Origin: Acetobacter oryzoeni
Lineage (GTDB): Bacteria > Pseudomonadota > Alphaproteobacteria > Acetobacterales > Acetobacteraceae
Length of the DNA stretch: 64,000 nucleotides
Direction of reading: 5' to 3'
NCBI RefSeq assembly: GCF_004014775.2
Contig: NZ_CP042808.1
Span: 868,001-932,000 of the forward strand
This document shows, piece after piece, positions 44,450 to 54,027 of this stretch. The notes under the pieces were generated by a model. The model did not search any database, had not been told where the DNA came from, and saw nothing but the letters and a program-made list of their open reading frames with translations. Position numbers and translations under genes: made by a program. Position 1 is the first letter of the stretch, and every line of letters starts with the position of its first letter.

Positions 44450-45037
44450 ACCAAAGCCCAAAAAGCCAACAGAAGGCTGTGCAGTGCCGCCGGTGCTATC
44501 GTAACGCCGTTCTTGAATGCGCTTCTGTTCTTCCTGTTCATAACGGGCATTGTTGATGCCGCCAGAAACAACAGGTTCCGCGCCCCCATCATCCATGCTG
44601 CCACCGTAAGAACGCGGATTATCAGCCGGTGTGCGGAGGGAAAGCAGCAGGAAGGTAATGGGGTTTCGGTTGAGGTCGATAGACATATCCAGCGGTGTCT
44701 GGCCCAGAATATTATGCCCGTTCAGATCTGCCCCACGGTTAATGGCATCTTTTGCAGCAGAAATGCTGCCACGGTTGATGGCATCAAACAAAGCCGCTGT
44801 GGGTTCCACATCCTTGTTGGATTTATCCCCGTCATCTTCATCCAGACCTGATGCACCGGGAATATTGGTGGGCGGGGCGGCCCGTTTGGCAGCCTGTGCG
44901 TCTTCCGCCTTTTTGGCGTCTTCAGCTGCGGCTGCTTCATCGCCCCCTTGTGCCTGCGCCCAGACAGGAGAGGTGGCAAAGCAGGCAAAACTGCCCATAA
45001 GCATGGCAGAAGAAGCAAGGCGGCAGAAACGGGTCAT
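44441..45037 (-). CDS. secreted protein with ankyrin repeat
   Basis: The 198-residue protein has a signal peptide, RLASSAMLMGSFACFATSPV with likely cleavage after WAQA. An Ala/Glu/Lys-rich segment and one ankyrin-repeat unit, ALFDAINRGSISAAKDAINR then GADLNGHNILGQTPLD, follow, with a Gly-rich end. I chose the ATG at 45037 because it directly starts the signal peptide; longer in-frame starts exist. Function is unknown. It lies 95 bases after the moxR operon on the same strand and may be its last gene. Confidence 0.7.
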   Translation of the reverse strand: MTRFCRLASSAMLMGSFACFATSPVWAQAQGGDEAAAAEDAKKAEDAQAAKRAAPPTNIPGASGLDEDDGDKSNKDVEPTAALFDAINRGSISAAKDAINRGADLNGHNILGQTPLDMSIDLNRNPITFLLLSLRTPADNPRSYGGSMDDGGAEPVVSGGINNARYEQEEQKRIQERRYDSTGGTAQPSVGFLGFGGS

Positions 45038-45132
45038 TGTCTGTCCATCATTACACGTATGCGTCATGCTATCACACCGTATAATGGTGCGAAAGTGGAG
45101 AGACCGCACACCTCGCTCTTTCCCTGCTGGTA

Positions 45133-47277
45133 TCAATTTCGGCCTTCACGCCACCATCCAGCAAAAAGGAAGGTGAGGGATAGCAGCAGCATGCTCCATG
45201 TTGGCAATAACGGCTCTGCACTTTTACCCGTAACAATATGTGCACCACGCTGCGGAAAGGCCAGCCAATCTGCGCCGTGCAGAGTGGTAGATTCTGCCAT
45301 CCGAATGGTTGGTATGGCCAAATGCCCGGGTGCACCCAGCCAGAACACTCCTCCGCCCGATTGTTGCGCCATAGGTGCCAGCTTGGTGGCCGTGGCCCGT
45401 AAATCTGTCATTTCACGGATATCGCTTTGTACAGGGGCTGCGTAGGCAGTGTGTGCACCATCCGTTATCTGCCAAATGCCTGTTTCGTTTGCAGGCAAGG
45501 TTGCCGTTTGGCTGCCATCCTGCGGGGCGGCATGCAGGTGTAGCGTTGTATGTGTGCCCGAAGGTGCCGTAAGGGTTACATCAGGTGGTGTGGCTTCGGT
45601 GCTGATGCTGTGGCGTGTTACGGTTAACACGTTGTCGGTAATGCTGGCGGCCAGTTGTTCTTCTTCTAGCTCTGGCTCTTTCATGAGCCAATGGGAAATC
45701 CGGCGCAGCAATTCCGCCTGCGGTCCGCCACCACCTTCCCCGCGAGACCAAAGCCAGATCTGGTCAGAAAGCAAGAGGGCCACGCGGCCCTGATCTACCC
45801 GGTCCAACACCAGCAGGGGGGCGGCATCTGGCCCGCTCATCAGCACTTCACCATGTGTGCTGTCTGGCTTGAGGGCGCGGTACCATGGGCCCCATGCACC
45901 GGCAACGGTTGTTGTGCTATCCGGCACATTTGCATCTGGCGCCCCAGAGAGAGCCGCCGTTACAGGGTGTTGGCGGCCCTGAGCCGTTAACCGGGGGCGG
46001 AACTGGTGTTCCACCATGCCAGTTTCCAGTGGTACATGTGCGGGCAGTACATCGCCCACAGGTGTTTCCTGAAGTGATCCGGAGCCTACAAACTCCGGCC
46101 CGGCTGTCAGCAACAGCCCGCCACCACGGCGCACAAAATTGGCAATGTTTTCCAAATAACTGTGGGGCAGAATGCTACGGTTTTCAAAACCATCCAGAAT
46201 AATCAGGTCAAACTGGTTGATCTTGTCCTGAAACAGTTCCTTTACGGGAAAAGCAATCAAAGCCAGATCAGATAGCGGCGTGCCATCATCTTTTTCTGGT
46301 GGGCGCAAAATGGTGAAGTGAATGAGATCCACCGCAGGGTCGGCTTTCAGCAGCCTACGCCAGACACGTTCCCCTTGGTTGGGTGTGCCGGAAATCAGCA
46401 AAACCCGCAGCCTATCCCGAATGCCCATAATATGGGTGATGCTCTGATTATTCAGTTGTGAGACTTCCCCCTCTAAAGGAGAAACCGAAAGGCTGATGAG
46501 CATCTGCCCCGGTCGGGCAACGGGAATACTGATATCCTGCGGCGTGCCTGTAACAACAGGAATAACCACAGGTTCTTCCCCATTTACACGCAGGGTCAGT
46601 TCTGCTGGCGTGCCGGTGTGCGTGTTGGGGCCGGAATCTTCGGCCAATACGCGCAAATGTGCAGGTTGCCCGGCAATAGCGTAGGGCGGTGCTTCCAGTA
46701 TCTGGAGCTTGCGGTCTGTTTCCTCACCTTTGGCAGTCAGCACCACATGCAGGGGCAGGGTGGTTTGTTCCCCCGTAGCGGTGCGCGGGCGCAGGCGATC
46801 AGGCAGGTTGGCCGGAACATCAGCTACCTGACCGTCTGTAACCATCATGGCGCCAGCAAGCTGATCGGGCGGGATATCTGCCGCGGCCTGATCTAATGCC
46901 TCAAACAGGCGTGTGCCATCATGCCCGTTCTGGCGCACTGTAATGGTGCGAATATTCAGCCCATCCACCTGCATATGCGCCAATGCATCCGCAGCCTGCC
47001 GGGCAATAGCCGCCCGCTGCCCGATAGACATGGAGGGGGATTGATCTACCAGCATCAGGGCGGTTTGGGGCAGGCTATGCCAGCTTTCACGCAGGTGCTG
47101 CGGGCCTGCCAGCCAGAACAGAAGTGAGGCAAGTGCGGCCAGGCGCAACAAGGCCCCGCGCGCGCCGTTATACAGGCTCCACGCACAAAGAAGCACGCCC
47201 GCAACGCCAAGCACAGCCAGCAGCCATAAAGGCAGCAATGGCGCAAAACCGATAGATTGCATCAAACTGTTCATCAT
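45133..47277 (-). CDS. membrane protein with VWA-like and glutamine-amidotransferase-like domains
   Basis: The 714-residue protein has two N-terminal membrane segments (about residues 11-32 and 42-58). A VWA-like region starts at LMLVDQSPSMS, whose Asp78-x-Ser80-x-Ser82 fits a metal site. In the middle, FDLIILDGFENRSIL and RRGGGLLLTAGPEF match class-I glutamine-amidotransferase-like folds that lack the catalytic cysteine. One membrane segment ends the protein. The function is unknown; it is the last gene of the moxR operon and overlaps the DUF4159 gene by four bases. Confidence 0.8.
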   Translation of the reverse strand: MMNSLMQSIGFAPLLPLWLLAVLGVAGVLLCAWSLYNGARGALLRLAALASLLFWLAGPQHLRESWHSLPQTALMLVDQSPSMSIGQRAAIARQAADALAHMQVDGLNIRTITVRQNGHDGTRLFEALDQAAADIPPDQLAGAMMVTDGQVADVPANLPDRLRPRTATGEQTTLPLHVVLTAKGEETDRKLQILEAPPYAIAGQPAHLRVLAEDSGPNTHTGTPAELTLRVNGEEPVVIPVVTGTPQDISIPVARPGQMLISLSVSPLEGEVSQLNNQSITHIMGIRDRLRVLLISGTPNQGERVWRRLLKADPAVDLIHFTILRPPEKDDGTPLSDLALIAFPVKELFQDKINQFDLIILDGFENRSILPHSYLENIANFVRRGGGLLLTAGPEFVGSGSLQETPVGDVLPAHVPLETGMVEHQFRPRLTAQGRQHPVTAALSGAPDANVPDSTTTVAGAWGPWYRALKPDSTHGEVLMSGPDAAPLLVLDRVDQGRVALLLSDQIWLWSRGEGGGGPQAELLRRISHWLMKEPELEEEQLAASITDNVLTVTRHSISTEATPPDVTLTAPSGTHTTLHLHAAPQDGSQTATLPANETGIWQITDGAHTAYAAPVQSDIREMTDLRATATKLAPMAQQSGGGVFWLGAPGHLAIPTIRMAESTTLHGADWLAFPQRGAHIVTGKSAEPLLPTWSMLLLSLTFLFAGWWREGRN

Positions 47278-50069
47278 GGCCGGTCTTCCAGCCGTTTCAG
47301 AAGCATGGGCACGTGTACCTGGTCCGCCTTGTAGCTGCCGGTAAGCGCGTAAATGACAATATTCAGCCCAAAGCGATAGGCCTGCACACGCTGCTCCGCC
47401 CCACCGGGAATAACCGCAAAGGGCGTGTTGCCAGATGGATCAACCGCCCACGCATGTGCCCAATCTGCCGAGCCGATAATGATGGGGCTGACTTCATCAT
47501 TCCCCGCATCACCTTCACGCGCCACCCATATGGGCTGGCCAGCATAGCGGCCCGGAAAATCATGCAGCAGGTAAAAGGTATGTGCCAGCAGGTGATGGTC
47601 ATTCATGGTCACAAGTGGTGGCACTGTCAGCCCTGTTGTGGCACGGCGCAGGGCGGCGCGTGTGCCCGGGGCATCGCCGGCAAAGCTGGCATCATCTGAG
47701 GTGCTGTCTGGTGTGTCCTGCCCTTGGGTATCAATCAGCAAAATACCACCATGCGCCATAAAGCGGTTGAGTGCGGCTATCATGGCGGGGGAGGCATGGG
47801 CATCTGGCGTAATGGGCCAGTATAGCAATGGGTAATACGCCAGATCATCCGTTTCGGGGTGCACGCCATCAGGGTGGCCCAGCACGGCAGATGTGCGGGC
47901 ATTGGTGAAATCTGCCAGTCCCTGAAGCCCTTGGCGGGAGGCCTCATCTACATCTGCATGCCCCGTTAAAATATAGGCCAGACGTGTTTCAAGTGCCGCT
48001 CCGGGCACGGGGGGCGTAGCTTGCGGCGCAGGGGCAAGTGGCTGTGTATCTGCTGCATGGGCAGGAACAGCCATACCAAGCAGCATGCCCCCCATAACCA
48101 TGGCGGCCACGTTGGTGCGTTTGGGCGCCAAAAATCCCTTACGCATGAGTAGCGCCAAAGCACCATCAAGCAACAACAGAACAAGAGCAGCCAGAAGGCA
48201 GAAGCGCCCAAGCGGCACATCCGGCTGTTGGCCTGCGGGGTCTGTAATAACCCCCACAGCACTTTCAGAATGCAGCGCGGTAATATGATCTGCTGCATTC
48301 AAGGCGCGGCGGCCAGAACCGGGGCCATACAGGCCGGGTGGGTGCGCGGGGGATACATCCGTGGTGGCAAAGGCAGAGGCTTTCAGGCCACGAGCATATG
48401 GTGGCGGAGAGCCAGCAACGCCTGCGCCATCAAGCGTAAGGGCTGGCTGCAATATGGCATCATCCGCAGGTACGCTCACGCCGTTTGCGTGGTCTGTCAG
48501 CCGTTGCAGCATGGAGACAAACAACCCGGAAAGCGGCAGGTTAGACCAATCCGTGGTGCTGCTGACATGGAACAGTACAATCTCTCCCTTGCCCAACGTT
48601 GCGTGCGTTACCAGTGGCGTACCATCTGCCAGTCGGGCCCATGTATGTTCAGTCAGTGTAGCGGAGGGACGGGCCAGAACCTGCCGTGAGACCGTAACAT
48701 CATTGGGGGGCACCAACCCGGCAAAGGGAGAGGTTGCATCAAACTGAGCAAGTTTTTGTGGCGTGCCCCATGTCATGGAACCGCCAAGTTGGCGTGCGCC
48801 ATCCAGCAAGGCAACGGGCAGCAGGTCTTGTGTAGGTGGCTGGGTGTTTTCGCTTTCTGCGCTTTCGGCAGCCTCATCATGCTGAGCACCGGCAAGGGCT
48901 GGGCCAGCAAAGCGGATAAGCGTGCCGCCATTTTTCACCCATTCGCGCACTTTTTCCCGTGTTTCCGGGTCTGCCAACGTGCCATCGGGCGCGATTAAAA
49001 CAGAAAGTGGGCGGCTTAAAAGAGCTGTTGGCGTGCCTTCATGCAATTCGGCAGAAGGTGCAAGGGCGCGGCGCAGATAGAACAAAGACCCCACCAAAGG
49101 TGTATCTGCGCCACCAGAAGCCAGAAGGCCGACCGGATGCAGGCGGCTGCTTTCATCCATCAGCACCGTGGTGGCCGCGCTGGCCGTGCCCGCAAGTGTA
49201 AGCGTGTCTATACGGTTACGCACAGCGGCTGGCAGGTTTACCGAAATATCGGCATAGGCGGATTGTGCGGGCAGGGTTACGGGCACAACAGCCAGCGTGC
49301 CACCATCTTGCGTGTGTGCAACAACGTTAAAGGCGCGTGGAGCCGCCGTTGGCATTGCCACCAAGCGGGCCATGACGTTACTGCCTTTATCGGCCATTGG
49401 CACCAAAGCCACAGCATTTTGGTGTGGAAAGCGCACTTCGCGCACATGGCCTAAACTTTGCAGGGCGTGCGTAAAGGCATTATCGCCGGGGGTGGCTATG
49501 CCATCCGCCAGATACAGAACGCTGCCAAATGCCTGTGCTGTCAGATGTTCCAGTGTATGAGCGGAAGCTGATCGATCCACTTGCCAAGGTTCGGGCCGCA
49601 GCGCGTTCAAGTGCTGCCGTACCTGTGCAACTGGCAGAGGGGCGAGGTTTTCTGCAGCGGATGTTTCTGCTTCTGGTGCGGTTGTCAGCAACAGCACAGG
49701 GCGTTTGGCGCGCTCGGCATCATCCAGAAGGTTTTGTGCAGTAGCTAGCCGTTCGTTCCAGTCTGCGGCGCTGAACATGCCGTTATCTATAACAAGCAGC
49801 ACCGGGCCAGAGCCTTGCTGGGCGGCATTATGCCCCGGCAGCACAGGCCGGGCAAGGCCAAACACCAACAAGGTAACAGCCAAAAGGCGCAACAGCAGCA
49901 ACCAGAGCGGAGAGCGTGCGACTTCGGTCTGGCGTGGTTTCAGGCTGGCCAGCAGTTTTACGGGCGGAAATGCCTGTTGGCGTGGGCGCGGCGGTGTTGC
50001 ACGCACAAGCCACCACACCAGTGGCAGCGTAAGAAGCCCCAGCAGGGCAAGGGGAGCCAGAAATATCAT
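47274..50069 (-). CDS. BatA/DUF4159 double-domain membrane protein
   Basis: The 931-residue protein starts with a BatA-type N-terminal region: FLAPLALLGLLTLPLVWWLV, a PRPRQQAFPPVKLLASL loop and a second membrane segment near residues 58-75. A VWA-like region follows. A membrane segment near 630-650 leads to a C-terminal DUF4159 domain (about 690-930), including FMAHGGILLIDTQGQD. DUF4159 proteins accompany moxR clusters; their biochemical role is not established. It overlaps both neighbours by four bases. Confidence 0.82.
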   Translation of the reverse strand: MIFLAPLALLGLLTLPLVWWLVRATPPRPRQQAFPPVKLLASLKPRQTEVARSPLWLLLLRLLAVTLLVFGLARPVLPGHNAAQQGSGPVLLVIDNGMFSAADWNERLATAQNLLDDAERAKRPVLLLTTAPEAETSAAENLAPLPVAQVRQHLNALRPEPWQVDRSASAHTLEHLTAQAFGSVLYLADGIATPGDNAFTHALQSLGHVREVRFPHQNAVALVPMADKGSNVMARLVAMPTAAPRAFNVVAHTQDGGTLAVVPVTLPAQSAYADISVNLPAAVRNRIDTLTLAGTASAATTVLMDESSRLHPVGLLASGGADTPLVGSLFYLRRALAPSAELHEGTPTALLSRPLSVLIAPDGTLADPETREKVREWVKNGGTLIRFAGPALAGAQHDEAAESAESENTQPPTQDLLPVALLDGARQLGGSMTWGTPQKLAQFDATSPFAGLVPPNDVTVSRQVLARPSATLTEHTWARLADGTPLVTHATLGKGEIVLFHVSSTTDWSNLPLSGLFVSMLQRLTDHANGVSVPADDAILQPALTLDGAGVAGSPPPYARGLKASAFATTDVSPAHPPGLYGPGSGRRALNAADHITALHSESAVGVITDPAGQQPDVPLGRFCLLAALVLLLLDGALALLMRKGFLAPKRTNVAAMVMGGMLLGMAVPAHAADTQPLAPAPQATPPVPGAALETRLAYILTGHADVDEASRQGLQGLADFTNARTSAVLGHPDGVHPETDDLAYYPLLYWPITPDAHASPAMIAALNRFMAHGGILLIDTQGQDTPDSTSDDASFAGDAPGTRAALRRATTGLTVPPLVTMNDHHLLAHTFYLLHDFPGRYAGQPIWVAREGDAGNDEVSPIIIGSADWAHAWAVDPSGNTPFAVIPGGAEQRVQAYRFGLNIVIYALTGSYKADQVHVPMLLKRLEDRP

Positions 50070-51049
50070 ACCCGGCGGCCCATCAGATTATGCAGGGCCA
50101 ACAGTGTGGGTGTGGCTGGGGTATCTGTTACATGGCAAAGATAATCATGCCCAAGGCTTACGGCCATTTGTTCAATCTGGCCGCTGCGTGCTGATGCCAG
50201 ATGGGTGTAATCTGCACGCAATGTTTGCACATGGGGCAGCTCTATGGGCGGTTCGCCTTCCAGCCCCGTAAATTCAACACGCCCTTCATAGGGGAGTGAA
50301 AGTTCGGCCGGGTCTGCAATATGCAGCACATGCGTACGCACACCACGGGCCGCGCATTGATGGAGCAGCCCACGCAGGGCGTCTGTTTCGCACAGCAGAT
50401 CACTGGCCAGCAGCAAATGCGCGTGGCGCGGTAATGCGGCTGCGGCGGGTAGGGCATTTTTTTGCGGTGTGGATGCCTGAAATACTAAAGCCAATGCCAG
50501 ACGTTCCAGCAGGCTGCCACCAGAAGGCAAATGCACCATGCCAGAGGAGGAAAGCAGGCGAATGCGCTCTCCTCCGCGGGCAAGAGCGGCGGCCATTGCC
50601 AGCGTAAGCAGAATGGCGCTTTCCAACTTGGTGAGAATGTTGGTGCGGGATTGCCAGTTCATGGAACCAGAAAGATCACACCATAACAGAATGGTTTGCG
50701 CGCTTTCGGCTTCTGTTTCGCGCACATAGGCGTGGGTGCTACGGGCAGATTGTCGCCAGTCTATGTGCGCGGCAGGTTCCCCCGGTTGGGCCGGGCGATA
50801 TTGCCAGAAGGTATCGCCCCATCCCGCACGCTGTTGCGGGTGCTGCCCGGCTGCTAGCGTGGCGGCTGTGCGGTTGGCCTGCACAATCAGATCGGGCATG
50901 CGTGCTGCCAAAGCCTGCGCCTGTTGGGTAAGGGCAGCAGGTTGCCCGATGGCAACAGACGCATCTGCCTGCATGGCAAAATGCGGTGCCTGTGTGGTGC
51001 CAGCCTTATTGCGGCGGAATGCGGCGGTAAGAAAAGATGGGCCGCGCAA
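50066..51049 (-). CDS. DUF58 domain protein (VWA-type)
   Basis: The 327-residue protein carries HIDWRQSARSTHAYVRETEA, the DUF58 signature, followed by LLWCDLSGSMNW, a clear MIDAS-type DxSxS metal site. It has no membrane segment. DUF58 proteins are partners of MoxR ATPases, which are thought to mature or insert cofactors into client proteins. It follows moxR after five bases and overlaps the DUF4159 gene by four. Confidence 0.9.
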   Translation of the reverse strand: MRGPSFLTAAFRRNKAGTTQAPHFAMQADASVAIGQPAALTQQAQALAARMPDLIVQANRTAATLAAGQHPQQRAGWGDTFWQYRPAQPGEPAAHIDWRQSARSTHAYVRETEAESAQTILLWCDLSGSMNWQSRTNILTKLESAILLTLAMAAALARGGERIRLLSSSGMVHLPSGGSLLERLALALVFQASTPQKNALPAAAALPRHAHLLLASDLLCETDALRGLLHQCAARGVRTHVLHIADPAELSLPYEGRVEFTGLEGEPPIELPHVQTLRADYTHLASARSGQIEQMAVSLGHDYLCHVTDTPATPTLLALHNLMGRRV

Positions 51050-51054
51050 TGGCT

Positions 51055-52074
51055 TTAACCCAGCTGTTGCAGAAGGCGGGAGATTACATCCTGAATCTGC
51101 ACACCTTCAGCACGGGCGGCAAAAGTCAGCGCCATACGGTGGGCCAGAACAGGCTGTGCCAGTGCCGCAACATCATCCAGACTGGGGGAAAGCCTACCAT
51201 CCAGCAAAGCACGCGCACGGGTGGCCAGCATAAGCGTTTGGGCAGCACGTGGGCCGGGGCCCCATGCAATCTGTTCACGCAAGGTGGCATCCTGCGTGGT
51301 TTCTGGTCGGGCGTTGCGTACCAGATTGAGAATGGCATCCAGCACTTTTTCACCCACCGGAATGCGGCGCACCAGTGCCTGTGCTTCCAGCAGGCTTGCG
51401 GCGTCCATCAGGGTTTGAGGCTGCTCGGTTTGTGCACCAGTGGTGGCCAGCAGCATCTGCCGTTCCGCTGCTTCATCAGGGAAGGAGAGCGGGATTTGCA
51501 GCATAAAGCGGTCAAGCTGCGCTTCTGGCAGCGGGTAGGTGCCTTCCTGCTCCATAGGGTTCTGGGTGGCCAGAACATGGAAGGGGCGCGGCAAGGGGTA
51601 TTCCGTTCCGGCCACGCTTACGCGGTGTTCCTGCATGGCCTGCAACAGGGCAGACTGCGTGCGCGGGCTGGCGCGGTTAATTTCATCCGCCATCAGCAGT
51701 TGGCAAAACACGGGGCCGGGCACAAAGCGGAAGCTGCGATGGCCAGATGCATCTTCATCCAGAATTTCACTGCCCGTAATGTCGGAGGGCATAAGGTCTG
51801 GCGTAAACTGCACGCGGCGCGAATCAAGCCCCAGCACTGTTCCCAAAGTTGTGACCAGCAATGTCTTGCCCAAACCGGGTGCGCCCACCAAAAGCGCATG
51901 CCCACCAGCCAGAATGGTGGCAAGTGTTTGGCGGATAACCTGTTTTTGGCCAAAAACAATGCGAGAGGTTTCCTGCTGCACGGCTTGCAGCCGTTCGCAG
52001 ATACGGTCTGCCTCCCGCACTTCGGGAGGAGAGGAGGGCTGTTGCGCGGGCTGCGATGCGTCTGATGCGGTCAT
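51055..52074 (-). CDS. MoxR-family AAA+ ATPase
   Basis: The 339-residue ATPase has Walker A LLVGAPGLGKT, Walker B LLMADEINRASP, and ATQNPMEQEGTYPLPEAQLD, typical for MoxR. It probably acts as a chaperone with the VWA-type proteins encoded next in the operon. I chose the ATG at 52074 (MTASDASQP) over a GTG/ATG reading six codons upstream. The gene is divergent from the DUF1285 gene, leaving about 100 bases for both promoters. Confidence 0.94.
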   Translation of the reverse strand: MTASDASQPAQQPSSPPEVREADRICERLQAVQQETSRIVFGQKQVIRQTLATILAGGHALLVGAPGLGKTLLVTTLGTVLGLDSRRVQFTPDLMPSDITGSEILDEDASGHRSFRFVPGPVFCQLLMADEINRASPRTQSALLQAMQEHRVSVAGTEYPLPRPFHVLATQNPMEQEGTYPLPEAQLDRFMLQIPLSFPDEAAERQMLLATTGAQTEQPQTLMDAASLLEAQALVRRIPVGEKVLDAILNLVRNARPETTQDATLREQIAWGPGPRAAQTLMLATRARALLDGRLSPSLDDVAALAQPVLAHRMALTFAARAEGVQIQDVISRLLQQLG

Positions 52075-52174
52075 GGTTCCAGTGTGAAGCACATACGGGG
52101 CTTACATCAAGCGGGGTATCATCCCTATATCATCAGGATGACGGTATGGACACGTATTACAGGATGATAGGCCA

Positions 52175-52780
52175 GTGAAAGGCGAACACGCAGTGAGTGG
52201 CGACAGTCTTGCCTGTTCGGGGCATCAGGAAAGCCCGGAAAGAAAAAGGCACGACTTGGGATATCTGCCTTTTCTGGTGCGGCGTGATGGTGTGTGGCTT
52301 TATCGGGGCACGCCCATAAAGCGTAAGGCCATGCTGTGCATGTTTGGCTCCATGCTCACGCGGGATGAAAAAGGGGCATACCTGCTGCGCTCCCCTTTTG
52401 AGACCGGGTATATTGAGGTGGAAGACGTGCCTTTTCTGGCGGTAGAGCTGGATTGGACGGGCTGCGGCAAAATGCAGCGCCTGTGTTTTCGCACCAATAT
52501 GGATGAAGTGGTGGTGGCCGGACCGGAGCACCCGATTCGGACAGATTGGAACATGCCACCAGAAGCCTGCCCGGAGAGCTGCCCCCCTTACATTCGGCTG
52601 CGGGAAGGCGATAACCGGCACTTTCCGCTAGAGGCGCGTTTATCTCGCCCGGTGTGGTACGAACTGGCAGCTTTGGCAGAGCCGGGCATGTGCCAGGGTA
52701 TTCCCTGCATGGGCGTTTGGAGCTGCGGCTGCTTTTTTCCGCTGGCCAGGCAAACATCCGGCACAGATTGCGACGCATGA
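52175..52780 (+). CDS. DUF1285 protein
   Basis: The 201-residue protein matches DUF1285: VRRDGVWLYRGTPIKRKAML, LLRSPFETGYIEVEDVPFLA, and IRLREGDNRHFPLEARLSRP. Its function is not established. The only reasonable starts are GTG codons (52175 used here, 52193 possible). A -35/-10 pair (TTACAT 52102, TATATC 52126, 18 bases apart) may drive it. The stop overlaps the CCA-adding enzyme start by four bases. Confidence 0.8.
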   Translation: MKGEHAVSGDSLACSGHQESPERKRHDLGYLPFLVRRDGVWLYRGTPIKRKAMLCMFGSMLTRDEKGAYLLRSPFETGYIEVEDVPFLAVELDWTGCGKMQRLCFRTNMDEVVVAGPEHPIRTDWNMPPEACPESCPPYIRLREGDNRHFPLEARLSRPVWYELAALAEPGMCQGIPCMGVWSCGCFFPLARQTSGTDCDA

Positions 52781-53970
52781 CCCCAACTTTATTGGACCGC
52801 TTGGAGCCTGCGCGCCTGCATGCGCTGGAGCAGATATGGGCCGTGCTGCCTGAAGCGCGTCTTGTCGGTGGTGTGGTGCGTGACCTGATGGTGGAGCGCC
52901 CCATTGCGGACGTTGATCTGGCAGTGCCTCAACCGCCCGAGGAGGTCATGCAGCGCCTGAAGGCACAGGGTATGACAGTTGTGCCCACAGGGCTGGCGCA
53001 TGGCACGGTCACGGCGGTGATCGATTCCGCGCCCTATGAAATTACAACCCTGCGGCGAGATGTGGAAACAGACGGACGCCACGCCGTGGTGTGCTGGACA
53101 GACAATTGGCAAGAAGATGCCGCGCGCCGTGATTTTACAATCAACGCCATGTCCTGTGACAGCACGGGCACTGTGCACGATTATTTTGGCGGCCAGCATG
53201 ATCTGGCAGATGGAACTGTGCGCTTTGTAGGCGATGCCACGCTGCGGATACAGGAAGATGCCCTGCGTATTTTGCGTTTTCTTCGCTTCTGGGGGCGCTA
53301 CGGGCGTGGGCAGGCAGATGCACAGGCCATGCACGCCATTACCGCACAGGCAGAATTGCTGAACGGCCTGTCTGTTGAGCGTATATGGTCTGAACTCAAG
53401 CGTATTCTGGCTGGGCCGAAGGTGCTGGAAGTTGTGTATCTGATGCAGCAGGCCGGTATTTTGCCTGTTCTGCTGCCAGAAGGTACGAATGTGCCTTTGT
53501 TTGCGCAGTTAATGGCGTGCCATCCGCCAGCAGATGCCTTGCTGCGGTTGGCGGCTTTGGTGCCAGAAAAAAGTGCGGATCTGGCGCGCCGCCTCAAATT
53601 CTCTCGCGCTGAAGCCGCGCGTCTGAAGGCCATGCGGGCTGAACCCGTGCCTTTGCCCGATATGTCTGATGCGCAATTACGCCACTTATTGGCAGATACT
53701 CCGCCGGATATTTTGATTGCACGCAGTTGGTTGTATCAGGCGCGACATCCTGATGTTTTGGGCACAGAACTGCGCCAACGTTTGGCGCAGCTTGAAATAC
53801 CTGTGTTCCCCCTAGCAGGGCGAGATCTGCTGGAGGCAGGTTGCCAGCCGGGGCCACATGTTGGGCTGGTGCTGAAAGATGTGCGCAACTGGTGGCAACA
53901 GGGCGGCTGCACGGCGGATAAACAGGCCTGTTTGGCCCATGCGTTAAGACGGGCGAAAGCGTTGCCATAA
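52777..53970 (+). CDS. CCA tRNA nucleotidyltransferase / poly(A) polymerase family
   Basis: The 397-residue enzyme has the class II head: LVGGVVRDLMVERPIADVDL with the GG and DxD metal motif, RRDFTINAMS, and the ERIWSELKRIL segment. In alphaproteobacteria this family adds or repairs the 3' CCA of tRNA. The ATG at 52777 overlaps the DUF1285 stop, so the pair is co-translated; DUF1285-CCA enzyme pairs occur in other alphaproteobacteria. CCA addition versus polyadenylation cannot be settled from sequence alone. Confidence 0.9.
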   Translation: MTPTLLDRLEPARLHALEQIWAVLPEARLVGGVVRDLMVERPIADVDLAVPQPPEEVMQRLKAQGMTVVPTGLAHGTVTAVIDSAPYEITTLRRDVETDGRHAVVCWTDNWQEDAARRDFTINAMSCDSTGTVHDYFGGQHDLADGTVRFVGDATLRIQEDALRILRFLRFWGRYGRGQADAQAMHAITAQAELLNGLSVERIWSELKRILAGPKVLEVVYLMQQAGILPVLLPEGTNVPLFAQLMACHPPADALLRLAALVPEKSADLARRLKFSRAEAARLKAMRAEPVPLPDMSDAQLRHLLADTPPDILIARSWLYQARHPDVLGTELRQRLAQLEIPVFPLAGRDLLEAGCQPGPHVGLVLKDVRNWWQQGGCTADKQACLAHALRRAKALP

Positions 53971-54027
53971 TAAAACCATGCACCAGCCTCTTACGTGGAA
54001 GGGGGGGAGGCTGTTAGAGAAGAGCGC

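Noticed and set aside
51037..52065. Open frame of 342 codons on the + strand opposite moxR
   Set aside because: The - strand reading is a clear MoxR ATPase; the + product is Gln/His-rich without known motifs.
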